Assembly: GCA_902795265.1 (NCBI GenBank)
Contig: CADBKM010000003.1
Location: 62,001 to 126,000 of the forward strand
Direction: 5' to 3'
Length of the DNA: 64,000 nucleotides
Source: an uncultured Eubacteriales bacterium
GTDB taxonomy: Bacteria > Bacillota > Clostridia > Peptostreptococcales > Anaerovoracaceae
A model generated the notes under the pieces. The model worked only from the letters and a program-made list of their open reading frames with translations, had not been told where the DNA came from and did not search any database. The position numbers were made by a program, and so were the translations under genes. This document shows, in pieces, positions 35,905 through 43,085 of this stretch (positions are counted from its first letter, which is position 1; each line of letters starts with the position of its first letter).

Positions 35905-36879
35905 TTATTCGAGGGTCTTCTTGACAGCTGCGATGATATCGTCCTTGTTAGGAACTGTCAGAGGCTCAAGAGCAGGGCTGTATGGAATCGGGCAATCCTT
36001 GGCGCCGAGACGTACGATAGGAGCGTCGAGCGAATCGAACATTTCTTCTGCGATGGTCGCTGCGATCTCTCCGCCGAATCCGCCGGTCTTCCATGCCTCG
36101 TGGACGATAACTACGTGATTGGTCTTCTCAACAGACTCTCTGATGGTCTCCTTGTCGAGAGGTACCAGTGTTCTTGGGTCGACTACCTCTACGCTGATGC
36201 CTTCCTCAGCGAGTGCTTCTGCTGCCTCGAGTGCTTCGAGTACCATTGCGGAAGTAGCGATGACTGTGCAGTCTGTACCCTCTCTCTTGACATCAGCCTT
36301 GCCGATTGGCAGTACGTACTCTTCATCTGGAACTTCTCCTCTTGTTCCGTAGAGCAGCTTGTGCTCAATGAAGAGAACAGGGTTGTTGTCTCTGATAGCT
36401 GCCTTGAGCAGGCCCTTTGCGTCATATGGTGTTGACGGGCTGATAACCTTGATGCCAGGGATGTGGCAGAACCATGCCTCGAGCGACTTGGAGTGCTGAG
36501 CAGAAGCCGAAGCTCTTGCGCCGCCCTGTGTACGCATTACGAACGGAAGTGTTACCTGGCCGTCATATACATAGTGGAGAAGCGATGCCTGATTGACCAT
36601 CTGGTCGATTGTCAGGCCGATCCAGTCCATATACATCATCTCGAGAACCGGTCTCTTGCCTGCGATTGCAGCGCCGATTGCGATACCGGTCTGTGCGCCC
36701 TCGGATATTGGAGTATCCATTACGCGCCATGGTCCGAACATCTTGTCGAGGTTCTCTGTTACTCTGAACGCTCCGCCGTATACCTCGATATCCTCACCGA
36801 GCAGGAATACGTTAGGATCGCGCTCCATTTCTTCGATCAGCGCTTCACGCAGAACATCTTTATAGAATTTCTTACTCAT
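35905..36879 (-). CDS. 2-oxoacid/acetoin dehydrogenase E1 beta subunit
   Basis: 324-residue transketolase-like beta subunit. Seen are EALIEEMERDPNVFLLGEDI, GVFRVT-type GGAFRVTENLD, TPISEGAQTGIAIGAA, and a C-terminal domain with VEVVDPRTLVPLDKETI and VIVHEAWKTGGFG. It pairs with the alpha subunit to make the thiamine-diphosphate active site. It is encoded 12 bases after E1 alpha. Pyruvate, acetoin and branched-chain enzymes cannot be separated on these motifs. Confidence 0.9.
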   Translation of the reverse strand: MSKKFYKDVLREALIEEMERDPNVFLLGEDIEVYGGAFRVTENLDKMFGPWRVMDTPISEGAQTGIAIGAAIAGKRPVLEMMYMDWIGLTIDQMVNQASLLHYVYDGQVTLPFVMRTQGGARASASAQHSKSLEAWFCHIPGIKVISPSTPYDAKGLLKAAIRDNNPVLFIEHKLLYGTRGEVPDEEYVLPIGKADVKREGTDCTVIATSAMVLEALEAAEALAEEGISVEVVDPRTLVPLDKETIRESVEKTNHVVIVHEAWKTGGFGGEIAATIAEEMFDSLDAPIVRLGAKDCPIPYSPALEPLTVPNKDDIIAAVKKTLE

Positions 36880-36891
36880 TTCGGTACCCCC

Positions 36892-37854
36892 TTATGCAAA
36901 GATGCCTTCCATCAGAACGGATGGATCAGGATATGGGCTGTCAAGTCCAAACTGGATCGCAGCGTCTACAGCAGCCTGAGCTTCTGCATGGAGTGCATCG
37001 ACTTCTTCGGCTGTGCAGATACCCTTGTCAACCAGGTACTTGCCATATCTGGCAATAGGATCCTTTTCCGGAGTTGTCCATGCATCTATCTCTTCCTGTG
37101 GCTGGTATCCGCCCTTGTCACCGGTGGAGAATCCGAGTACACGATATGTCTTCGCTTCGATAAGTGTAGGACCTTCGCCTCGGCGTGCACGGTCAACAGC
37201 TTCCTGAGTAGCCTCGATAACAGCAATGATGTCATTACCGTCGATTGTTACTCCCGGGATGCCGTATGCTACAGCTCTGTCGGAGATGTTCTCTACGCTG
37301 AGGTGTCTGTCAGCGCGAACTGTCAGTCCATACATGTTATGCTCTACGAAAATTACGTTGTTGGTCTTCCAGAGAGCTGCCATGTTGAGAGCCTCATGGA
37401 ACATACCTTCATTGGTAGCGCCGTCACCGATAAAGCTCAGTGCTACTCTGTTGGATCCGTCCATCTTGAATGCGAGTCCGTATCCTACGCCGATACCGAG
37501 AGCTCCGCATACGATACCGCATCCGCCGAGCATTCCCTTTTCTCTGCTTGCGATGAGCATGTGGCTGGCCTTGCCGCCGCAGTAGCCTGTAGCTTTGCCC
37601 ATCATCTCAGCAACCATCTTGTTGAGGTCGAGGCCCTTGCCGACAAAGTGAGCGTGGCCGCGGTGTGTGCTTGTTACCCAGTCGTCGTCATTAAGTACTG
37701 CGCAGGCACCTACGCCTGTTGCTTCCTGTCCGACGCACATGTGGACCGGTCCACGTACTTTACCTGCCTTGTGCTGCTCGCGAATGCCGTACTCGACCTG
37801 TCTTGCCATAACCATTCTCTTGTACAGCAATTTCATTTTTTCATCATCGAACAT
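36892..37854 (-). CDS. 2-oxoacid/acetoin dehydrogenase E1 alpha subunit
   Basis: 320-residue thiamine-diphosphate subunit. The ThDP motif runs from GDGATNEGMFHEALNMAALW to the paired asparagines in KTNNVIF. Other landmarks are GKVRGPVHMCVGQEATGVG, STHRGHAHFVGKG and GGCGIVCGALGIGVG. The size and the ACxVL region resemble acetoin dehydrogenase AcoA as much as pyruvate E1 alpha. It is the second gene of the operon after proC. Confidence 0.9.
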   Translation of the reverse strand: MFDDEKMKLLYKRMVMARQVEYGIREQHKAGKVRGPVHMCVGQEATGVGACAVLNDDDWVTSTHRGHAHFVGKGLDLNKMVAEMMGKATGYCGGKASHMLIASREKGMLGGCGIVCGALGIGVGYGLAFKMDGSNRVALSFIGDGATNEGMFHEALNMAALWKTNNVIFVEHNMYGLTVRADRHLSVENISDRAVAYGIPGVTIDGNDIIAVIEATQEAVDRARRGEGPTLIEAKTYRVLGFSTGDKGGYQPQEEIDAWTTPEKDPIARYGKYLVDKGICTAEEVDALHAEAQAAVDAAIQFGLDSPYPDPSVLMEGIFA

Positions 37855-37882
37855 TTTCGGCTCCTTTCACTTACACTAATGC

Positions 37883-38689
37883 TTACTTACCGAGTTCTAT
37901 GGATTTTGCTGTTGCAGCATTGACGCATTTCATAACTGTGCTTCTGAATCCGCCGTCCTCAAGAGCCTTGACGCCTGTAATGGTTGTGCCGCCAGGCGAG
38001 CAGACCATATCCTTGAGTTCGCCAGGGTGCTTGCCTGTCTCGAGAGCAAGCTGAGCGCTGCCGAGTACGGTCTGAGCGGCGAAAGTATAAGCCTGTGCTC
38101 TTGGCATTCCGTCGAGTACTGCTCCGTCTGCGAGCGCCTCGATGAACATGAATACGAATGCAGGGCCGGATCCGCTGAGTCCTGTTACAGCATCCATGAG
38201 CTTCTCAGGTACGATCTCAGCCTTGCCGAATGCTGCGAAGAGCTGCATTGCGTAATCGATCTCTTCCTTGGTTACGTTAGGATTGACGCATACGCCTGTC
38301 ATTCCGGCGTTAACCAGAGCCGGTGTGTTAGGCATTATTCTGATGAGATGAGTTCCCTCAGGCATCCTTGCCTCGATTGCCTTGATCGGGTGTCCTGCAA
38401 CGTGGGAGATGAACAGCTGCTCTTCCTTGCAGACCAGCTTGATCTCATCGAGTACTGCGAACAGGACGTTAGGCTTGATTGAGAAGAATACGATGTCGCT
38501 CTTCTCTACTACTTCCTTGTTGTCCTGGGTAATATTGATGCCCATATCGGCCTTGGCCTTCTCAAGTCCGGCAAGGTAAACATCCGATGCGGTGATGTCC
38601 TCGGGTGCTGCAAGCCCCGCTGCGATAATTCCGCCCATGATCGCCTTGCCCATGTTGCCACAGCCAATAAATCCAAGTTTCTTGCTCAT
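37883..38689 (-). CDS. proC: Pyrroline-5-carboxylate reductase
   Basis: 268-residue NAD(P)H-dependent reductase of cyclic imino acids. N-terminal loop LGFIGCGNMGKAIMGGI, then SHVAGHPIKAIEARM, RIMPNTPALVNAGMTGVC, and the C-terminal helical signature TGLSGSGPAFVFMFIEALAD with PGGTTITGVKALEDGG. In proline synthesis it reduces P5C. Here it leads a catabolic-looking operon, so it may act on an intermediate of that pathway or have a different ring substrate. Ribosome binding site AGGAG is 8 bases before the ATG. Confidence 0.9.
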   Translation of the reverse strand: MSKKLGFIGCGNMGKAIMGGIIAAGLAAPEDITASDVYLAGLEKAKADMGINITQDNKEVVEKSDIVFFSIKPNVLFAVLDEIKLVCKEEQLFISHVAGHPIKAIEARMPEGTHLIRIMPNTPALVNAGMTGVCVNPNVTKEEIDYAMQLFAAFGKAEIVPEKLMDAVTGLSGSGPAFVFMFIEALADGAVLDGMPRAQAYTFAAQTVLGSAQLALETGKHPGELKDMVCSPGGTTITGVKALEDGGFRSTVMKCVNAATAKSIELGK

Positions 38690-38832
38690 GACTATTTCTC
38701 CTCTCTCTTTAACTGATGTTTTCCGCGGAGTACAAAAACCGCTTGATTACAGTTATGATACCTTTTTAAGTCTGTCTTAAGGGTTATTGTTTGTATCCTT
38801 AAGGATGAATTTTTTTCATCCATCTCATTGTA
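38690..38832 (-). promoter_or_regulatory. Regulatory region of the 11-gene operon
   Basis: On the - strand the leader contains a TATCAT -10 candidate near 38755-38760 and no good -35 box, as expected for an activator-dependent promoter. The perfect 12-base palindrome ATCCTTAAGGAT lies at 38795-38806, and a second CTTAAGG copy lies closer to the promoter near 38775-38781. Next to the palindrome GGATGAA (38803) pairs with TTCATCC (38815). The LysR protein encoded just upstream is the natural candidate to bind here. Confidence 0.45.
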
Positions 38833-38834
38833 CT

Positions 38835-38858
38835 AAAAAAAGCCACGATTCCGTGGCT
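38835..38858 (-). terminator. Terminator of the LysR gene
   Basis: Read on the - strand, AGCCACG (38858-38852) pairs with CGTGGCT (38847-38841) around a four-base loop and is followed by a run of T. It lies 75 bases after the LysR stop codon and separates the regulator from the proC operon promoter. Confidence 0.8.
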
Positions 38859-38932
38859 GGCTTTAATTTGGCTGGATTTAGTTGTTGGCCAATTAGTTCC
38901 GCAGTTATCTTTGCGATCCGCCATACAGTACG

Positions 38933-39871
38933 TTACAGTTTGACCGTTTCGTCCCCCGGGATGATGAGTCTCATTTTGCGCTCTTTCTCGACAGCGTCCT
39001 GGTTCTCAAGAGCCCACTGACGCACGTGATCAATGAACGCCTCGACGATCGGCGAGAGCTTGTAATCACGCCTGAAAGAGATGCATATAGGCCTGTGGAA
39101 GTCCTCGTCGAGCACTCTGCTGCCGATCGCATAAGGCGATCTGTACAGGAAGAGCTCAGGCACCACGCTGATGCCGATGCCGCTTTCAACCATCGCAGAC
39201 ACAGCGTAGTCATCCACAACCCTGCAGACGATATTGAGATCTATATTCTTCTTCACCAGATAGTCCAGGATGAATCTCTCGCTGCCCTCATTGAGGAGGA
39301 TGAACGGATAGTCCGAAATGTCTGAGGCTGTGAAGTCTTCCTTGGTGCCGAACGGATGATTCTTAGGGAATATAACGTAGAGCTTGTCGCTTGTGAGCTT
39401 GAAGCTCTCCACATCACCCGAGCTTATATCCATCGAAAAGCCGCAGTCAACGTGCCCTTCTTTGATCCACTCCTCCGTCTCTGCGTAGTTGCCCTGCAGT
39501 ATCTCGAACCTTATACTAGGGTATTTCTCCTTGAAAGTATTGATAATACGCGGGAGCCACGTAACTACGACACTCGTGAACGAGCTCAGCCGGATGACTC
39601 CGGTCTGCTTGTTCGAGAGCTCCTCAGCCTTTTTGTGCATGCGCGCGTTCTTGTCGACTAGCGACTTTAGATCTTCATATATCTCGCGTCCCTCGAGAGT
39701 CGGCGTAACGCTGGTCCTGTCACGTATGAACAGCTGAATTCCGAGCTCGCTCTCAAGCGACTTGAGCATGTGGCTGATCGCAGACGGAGTATAGTTGTAG
39801 TCATACGCAACCTCAGCTAGAGACTTGCCATCATACAGCTCAAGAATCATTTCGAGTCTTGAAATATCCAT
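38933..39871 (-). CDS. LysR-family transcriptional regulator
   Basis: 312 residues: an N-terminal winged helix-turn-helix (MDISRLEMILELYDG, YTPSAISHMLKSLESELG) and a periplasmic-binding-like effector domain (FEILQGNYAETEEWIKEG, IGISVVPELFLYR). The gene runs in the same direction as the proC operon and ends 243 bases before it, and it is divergent from the SDR gene at 40154. Either could be its target. The effector would most simply be the operon substrate. Confidence 0.88.
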   Translation of the reverse strand: MDISRLEMILELYDGKSLAEVAYDYNYTPSAISHMLKSLESELGIQLFIRDRTSVTPTLEGREIYEDLKSLVDKNARMHKKAEELSNKQTGVIRLSSFTSVVVTWLPRIINTFKEKYPSIRFEILQGNYAETEEWIKEGHVDCGFSMDISSGDVESFKLTSDKLYVIFPKNHPFGTKEDFTASDISDYPFILLNEGSERFILDYLVKKNIDLNIVCRVVDDYAVSAMVESGIGISVVPELFLYRSPYAIGSRVLDEDFHRPICISFRRDYKLSPIVEAFIDHVRQWALENQDAVEKERKMRLIIPGDETVKL

Positions 39872-40153
39872 GCTAAATTACCTCTCCTTACATCCAGATG
39901 ATGGCTCCCCCAAAAGCCATCAATTATGAATATATTCTTACCCAAATATATATTAAACTCAAATAGTCCAAGTGGGCAACAGACATGTGCTGAAGAAAAT
40001 TCACTGACAGGCTGAAAATAATTATAACCCTCAAAGCCTGCCAAGTTGGTAGAATTGGAATAAGAATGTAAACACACGGGATCCCCTACCGGATCCAGTG
40101 CATAAACAATTCCATTCAACCTATTATCGCTAAGTTAAGTAAGGAGGTGCGGT

Positions 40154-40897
40154 ATGTTACTTGAGAACAAAGTCGCTCTGATCACAGGATCAGGCAGAGG
40201 AATTGGCCGCGAGATCGCCCTCAAAATGGCATCCGAAGGCGCATCCATCGTAATAGCAGATATTGATGAGAAGACCATGGCAGAGGCGCTCGCAGAAGTC
40301 CAGGCCAAAGGAGTCAAAGCAATGTCCGTCAAGATGGATATCTCTGACAATGCCGGCGTCAAGGAAGCAGTAGACAAGATCCTTGCAGAATTCGGCAGGA
40401 TCGATATCCTCGTCAACAACGCAGCCATATTCAGACAGGCACCATTCCTCGAGATGACCCTCCAGCAGTGGCAGCAGACATGTGACATCAACCTGACAGG
40501 ACTCTACAACGTCACCAGCGCCGTAGCGCCATGCATGGTCGCCAATGGCAAAGGCGCCATCATCAGCATCGCCTCAGTCGACGCCTTCCAGGGCTGCCTC
40601 AACTACAGCCACTACGCAATGACCAAAGCCGGAGTTGTCGGTCTCTCAAGGACACTCGCCCAGGAACTCGGCCCGCATAACGTCCGCGTCAACGCAATCG
40701 CTCCGGGCATCATGCTCACAGAAATGACCCGCGACCGCGTCGAAGCCAATAAAGAAGCCTACCTCGCCCGCGTCCCGATCGGTCGCATCGGCGTACCAGA
40801 AGACATAGCCAACGCCGCCCTCTTCCTCGCCAGCGACCTCGCCAGCTACATCACCGGCCAGGTCATCCACGTCAACGGCGGCATGTACTTCGGCTAA
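40154..40897 (+). CDS. Short-chain dehydrogenase/reductase
   Basis: 247-residue classical SDR, with TGSGRGIGREIALKMA near residues 12-26, NNAAIFRQ, the catalytic serine in IISIASVDA, and YAMTKAGVVGLSRTLAQELG holding Tyr and Lys; the C-terminus ASYITGQVIHVNGGMYFG is standard. It resembles FabG and glucose-1-dehydrogenase types, so the substrate is open. It has a strong AAGGAGGTG site and is divergent from the LysR gene. Its codons, above all in the last third, use GCC, CTC and CGC far more than the neighbours, which suggests acquisition from a higher-GC source. Confidence 0.85.
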   Translation: MLLENKVALITGSGRGIGREIALKMASEGASIVIADIDEKTMAEALAEVQAKGVKAMSVKMDISDNAGVKEAVDKILAEFGRIDILVNNAAIFRQAPFLEMTLQQWQQTCDINLTGLYNVTSAVAPCMVANGKGAIISIASVDAFQGCLNYSHYAMTKAGVVGLSRTLAQELGPHNVRVNAIAPGIMLTEMTRDRVEANKEAYLARVPIGRIGVPEDIANAALFLASDLASYITGQVIHVNGGMYFG

Positions 40898-41135
40898 CCG
40901 GACGTGAAACGGGGACGTATCCAATGTCATTAACTTAAGGTAACTGCAACAGCAAATTTAAAGAAAGTCATTAAATTAAGAGTATATTCATAACAATGAA
41001 TGTGATGATTGAGTAATCGAGCAGCCGTGAAAGAGGCAAACTGTTCTTCAAAGATAAAATAGGAACAGCACAAATAGACGATAGTTTGATTGTATCGTCA
41101 ATGAGCAAGGTGTATTATTCAGTTAGGTATAGCCT
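40898..41135. other. Intergenic edge between SDR gene and IS4-type element
   Basis: No gene is seen. The first bases (GTGAAACGGGGACG at 40905-40918) resemble the palindromic GGGGAC units that flank IS200-like genes, but only one arm is present. GACGATA at 41079-41085 and TATCGTC at 41095-41101 form a small inverted repeat. I could not define the left end of the insertion sequence. Confidence 0.4.
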
Positions 41136-42461
41136 TCAGTTTCGGTATAGGAAACTGAAAGGACGACGCCTGCGACTCTTTCCCTCGTAACGAGGGAAAG
41201 ACCTTCCCGGCCTGATGGGTTCGACGCATTTAGCTATCAGGCCGGTCACATCTATACCCGGTCCGGTCTCACTCGTGCGAAGGAATTCCCTGCACATCTT
41301 AAATGCTTCTGTAAAGTTCACCTGGTACTTGTGCACCGTATCCTTTTTCTTCACGGCAACCTTGCTGATGATGGCAGTGCTGAAGTTATACAATATGGCC
41401 CTGGCCCAGATTTCCTGAACCACATATTTAAATCTTCTGGAATGAAAGTCCGAAAGGCAAAGGATATGTTTTATGGATCTGAATGCCGTCTCTTCATTCC
41501 ACCTCAAAAAATAGAGGTCTCTGAAGTCTTCAAAAGCGAATTCATGATCCGGCAAATTAGTAATGATGTTTTCATAGACACCATCCGAGATCTCGAATCG
41601 TACAACTCGAAGAGACATCCTGTAAAGCGAATATCGGTCATCAAAGTAATCGAAAGAGCAGTTGCGCGAAAGGTGCTTGAAACGAGCACCCGGCTCAGGA
41701 TCCGGTCGGTTCTTCCGGGACGAAGATCTTGACATAATAAGATCGAGGTGACGGTCCATGTCACGCAGGTCCTCGACAGAAGATCCGAGAATGCCATGAA
41801 GCATCCTGTCGTTAGCACGAATCAGGAAAAATTGGCCATTTTCGATGACATGGGCAAAATTGTTATACGAGGCATAGCCCATGTCACCGAAGTAGATGAT
41901 TGGCGGGCCATCACAGCCGGCAGAATCAACCATGTGACAAAAGGCTGAAAACTCATTCAACATGCGACCGGGTTGAATGACCATATCCACGAACCTGTTG
42001 TCGAGGATGGAGTACATGGCGTTGATGTAGACCATATTGAAGCCATAAGACGAGGCCTTGCTGGGTTCAAAATATGTCGTTTTATCGCTGGGATCACGGA
42101 AGATCTCAGCCGTGGTCCCATCACATGCCACAAGACGATATTTGTCTTTAAAGAGTGAAATGTGAAACTTTGAATTGAATTTAGTAAGCAATGACGGCAG
42201 AGCAGAGTCAGAGATCTTTTGCCGTTGACGACAGAAAGCAGCCTTGCTGGGGGCATCGAGGTTACGACCGAAGAACCTATACAGTTCTTCTTGGATACTG
42301 TCCCCTTCCATAGACAGCAGCAAATGGATCATACTTTTGAAACTGAGCTTTCGGCAGCGTGTGAAATCCTTGCCGGAATCGACCGCAAACTCCGGCGGCG
42401 AAGCTGCAAGCTCGTCCACCGATTGCCAAAGCAATGATTTAGCATCTTTAAAACAGCTCAA
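41136..42461 (-). CDS. IS4-family DDE transposase
   Basis: About 441 residues of an IS4-family transposase. First catalytic aspartate in RLVACDGTTAEIF, second in IIYFGDMGYASYNNF, and the IS4 signature Y-x2-R-x3-E-x6-K in LYFLRWNEETAFRSIKHILC. The frame can be read from a TTG at 42479, but AGGAGG lies inside that extension, 6 bases before the TTG at 42461, which I take as the start. The frame is intact, so the element may be active. Terminal inverted repeats and a target duplication were not found by eye. Confidence 0.85.
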   Translation of the reverse strand: MSCFKDAKSLLWQSVDELAASPPEFAVDSGKDFTRCRKLSFKSMIHLLLSMEGDSIQEELYRFFGRNLDAPSKAAFCRQRQKISDSALPSLLTKFNSKFHISLFKDKYRLVACDGTTAEIFRDPSDKTTYFEPSKASSYGFNMVYINAMYSILDNRFVDMVIQPGRMLNEFSAFCHMVDSAGCDGPPIIYFGDMGYASYNNFAHVIENGQFFLIRANDRMLHGILGSSVEDLRDMDRHLDLIMSRSSSRKNRPDPEPGARFKHLSRNCSFDYFDDRYSLYRMSLRVVRFEISDGVYENIITNLPDHEFAFEDFRDLYFLRWNEETAFRSIKHILCLSDFHSRRFKYVVQEIWARAILYNFSTAIISKVAVKKKDTVHKYQVNFTEAFKMCREFLRTSETGPGIDVTGLIAKCVEPIRPGRSFPRYEGKSRRRRPFSFLYRN

Positions 42462-42513
42462 AACGCACCTCCTGATCAAGTGGAAATTGAAAACAACGTC
42501 TACTTAATCAATG

Positions 42514-42545
42514 GGCATTTTTATGGGGAGACCCATAAAAATGCC
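42514..42545. repeat. Perfect 14-base-pair hairpin upstream of the transposase
   Basis: GGCATTTTTATGGG at 42514-42527 pairs with CCCATAAAAATGCC at 42532-42545 around GAGA. It lies 50-80 bases before the transposase start. In insertion sequences such structures can block translation of transcripts that read in from outside; it could also be part of the element end. Confidence 0.6.
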
Positions 42546-42603
42546 GCACAAAATGAGCTGCATGTCAATAGTATTTGTAAAAAAGTTTAAAAGGGGTCAA
42601 TAG

Positions 42604-42630
42604 GGTAGAGTGAGAGTTTCCTCTCACCCT
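42604..42630. repeat. GTGAGAG stem-loop, mobile-element-like remnant
   Basis: GTGAGAG at 42610-42616 pairs with CTCTCAC at 42621-42627 around TTTC, and outer GGGT/ACCC bases can extend it. It is followed by the near-palindrome CCGTACGTACCGG. Paired stem-loops of this look are common at the 3' edge of bacterial group II introns and some IS elements, but no reverse transcriptase is present and I do not assign it. Confidence 0.35.
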
Positions 42631-42652
42631 CCCGTTGCACCGTACGTACCGG

Positions 42653-42862
42653 TCAGGTATTGATCAACCTTTCTTCAATGCCTTGAAACTGAAGTTTGTA
42701 ATCATAGTCATAAAGAACGAGCACAGACTCAGCATATTTCTCCCTTTCGTCAATGCATTTATCTGGAAAAAAGTAATCCAAGCCAACGTTATCTTGTCTT
42801 AATAATTTCATGTTCGACTTCCTGATTTCATATTGTGTATCAAATTTCTTTCTAAACGACAT
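42653..42862 (-). CDS. Small hypothetical protein, doubtful
   Basis: A 69-residue frame rich in charged and aromatic residues (DYFFPDKCIDEREKYAES, LVLYDYDYKLQFQG). No family was recognised. No ribosome binding site stands before the ATG (TTTTCAGAAAT). It lies in the debris right of the insertion sequence. It may be a remnant of a longer gene or not be translated at all. Confidence 0.3.
   Translation of the reverse strand: MSFRKKFDTQYEIRKSNMKLLRQDNVGLDYFFPDKCIDEREKYAESVLVLYDYDYKLQFQGIEERLINT
42829..42844 (-). repeat. Inverted copy of the TTTGATACAC repeat
   Basis: Read on the - strand this is TTTGATACACAATATG, 15 of 16 bases identical to the repeat at 26835-26850 but in the opposite orientation, as expected if the two mark opposite ends of one element. 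TTGTCACACG, identical to the core of the copy at 26795-26803 and on the + strand, occurs nearby at 42906-42915. The evidence is short-motif identity only. Confidence 0.4.
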
Positions 42863-43025
42863 ATTTCTGAAAAGTCACCATATTTTTTTCACTAGTGGAA
42901 AAGATGTTGTCACACGCGTAGAAAGAAAGTTAATACATACAGCAAAAAAAAGCACTAAAAAGACGTAAATCGTTTGATCTACGCCTCTTTACTTGTATCA
43001 TAATTCTTTCAACCGACACGTTTAA

Positions 43026-43051
43026 AGGGACAGGCTGTCACGCCTGTCCCT
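43026..43051 (-). terminator. Terminator of the trpB2 transcription unit
   Basis: AGGGACAGGC (43026-43035) pairs perfectly with GCCTGTCCCT (43042-43051) around a six-base loop, 35 bases after the trpB2 stop. On the - strand it is followed by TTTAAA, a short T tract. Confidence 0.65.
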
Positions 43052-43085
43052 CATATCAATTAATCTGAAATGCCAATCACGATCG

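Noticed and set aside
36463..37923. A 486-codon open frame on the + strand
   Set aside because: It lies exactly antisense to the E1 genes, has no ribosome binding site, and is rich in Cys and Ser as expected from reverse reading of biased codons.
42604..42655. A group II intron end
   Set aside because: The stem-loops look similar, but there is no reverse transcriptase or domain V sequence within the window.
42961..42990. A further terminator (ACGTAAATC with GATCTACG)
   Set aside because: The stem is short with a central mismatch and the T run is interrupted; no gene end is close that lacks a better candidate.
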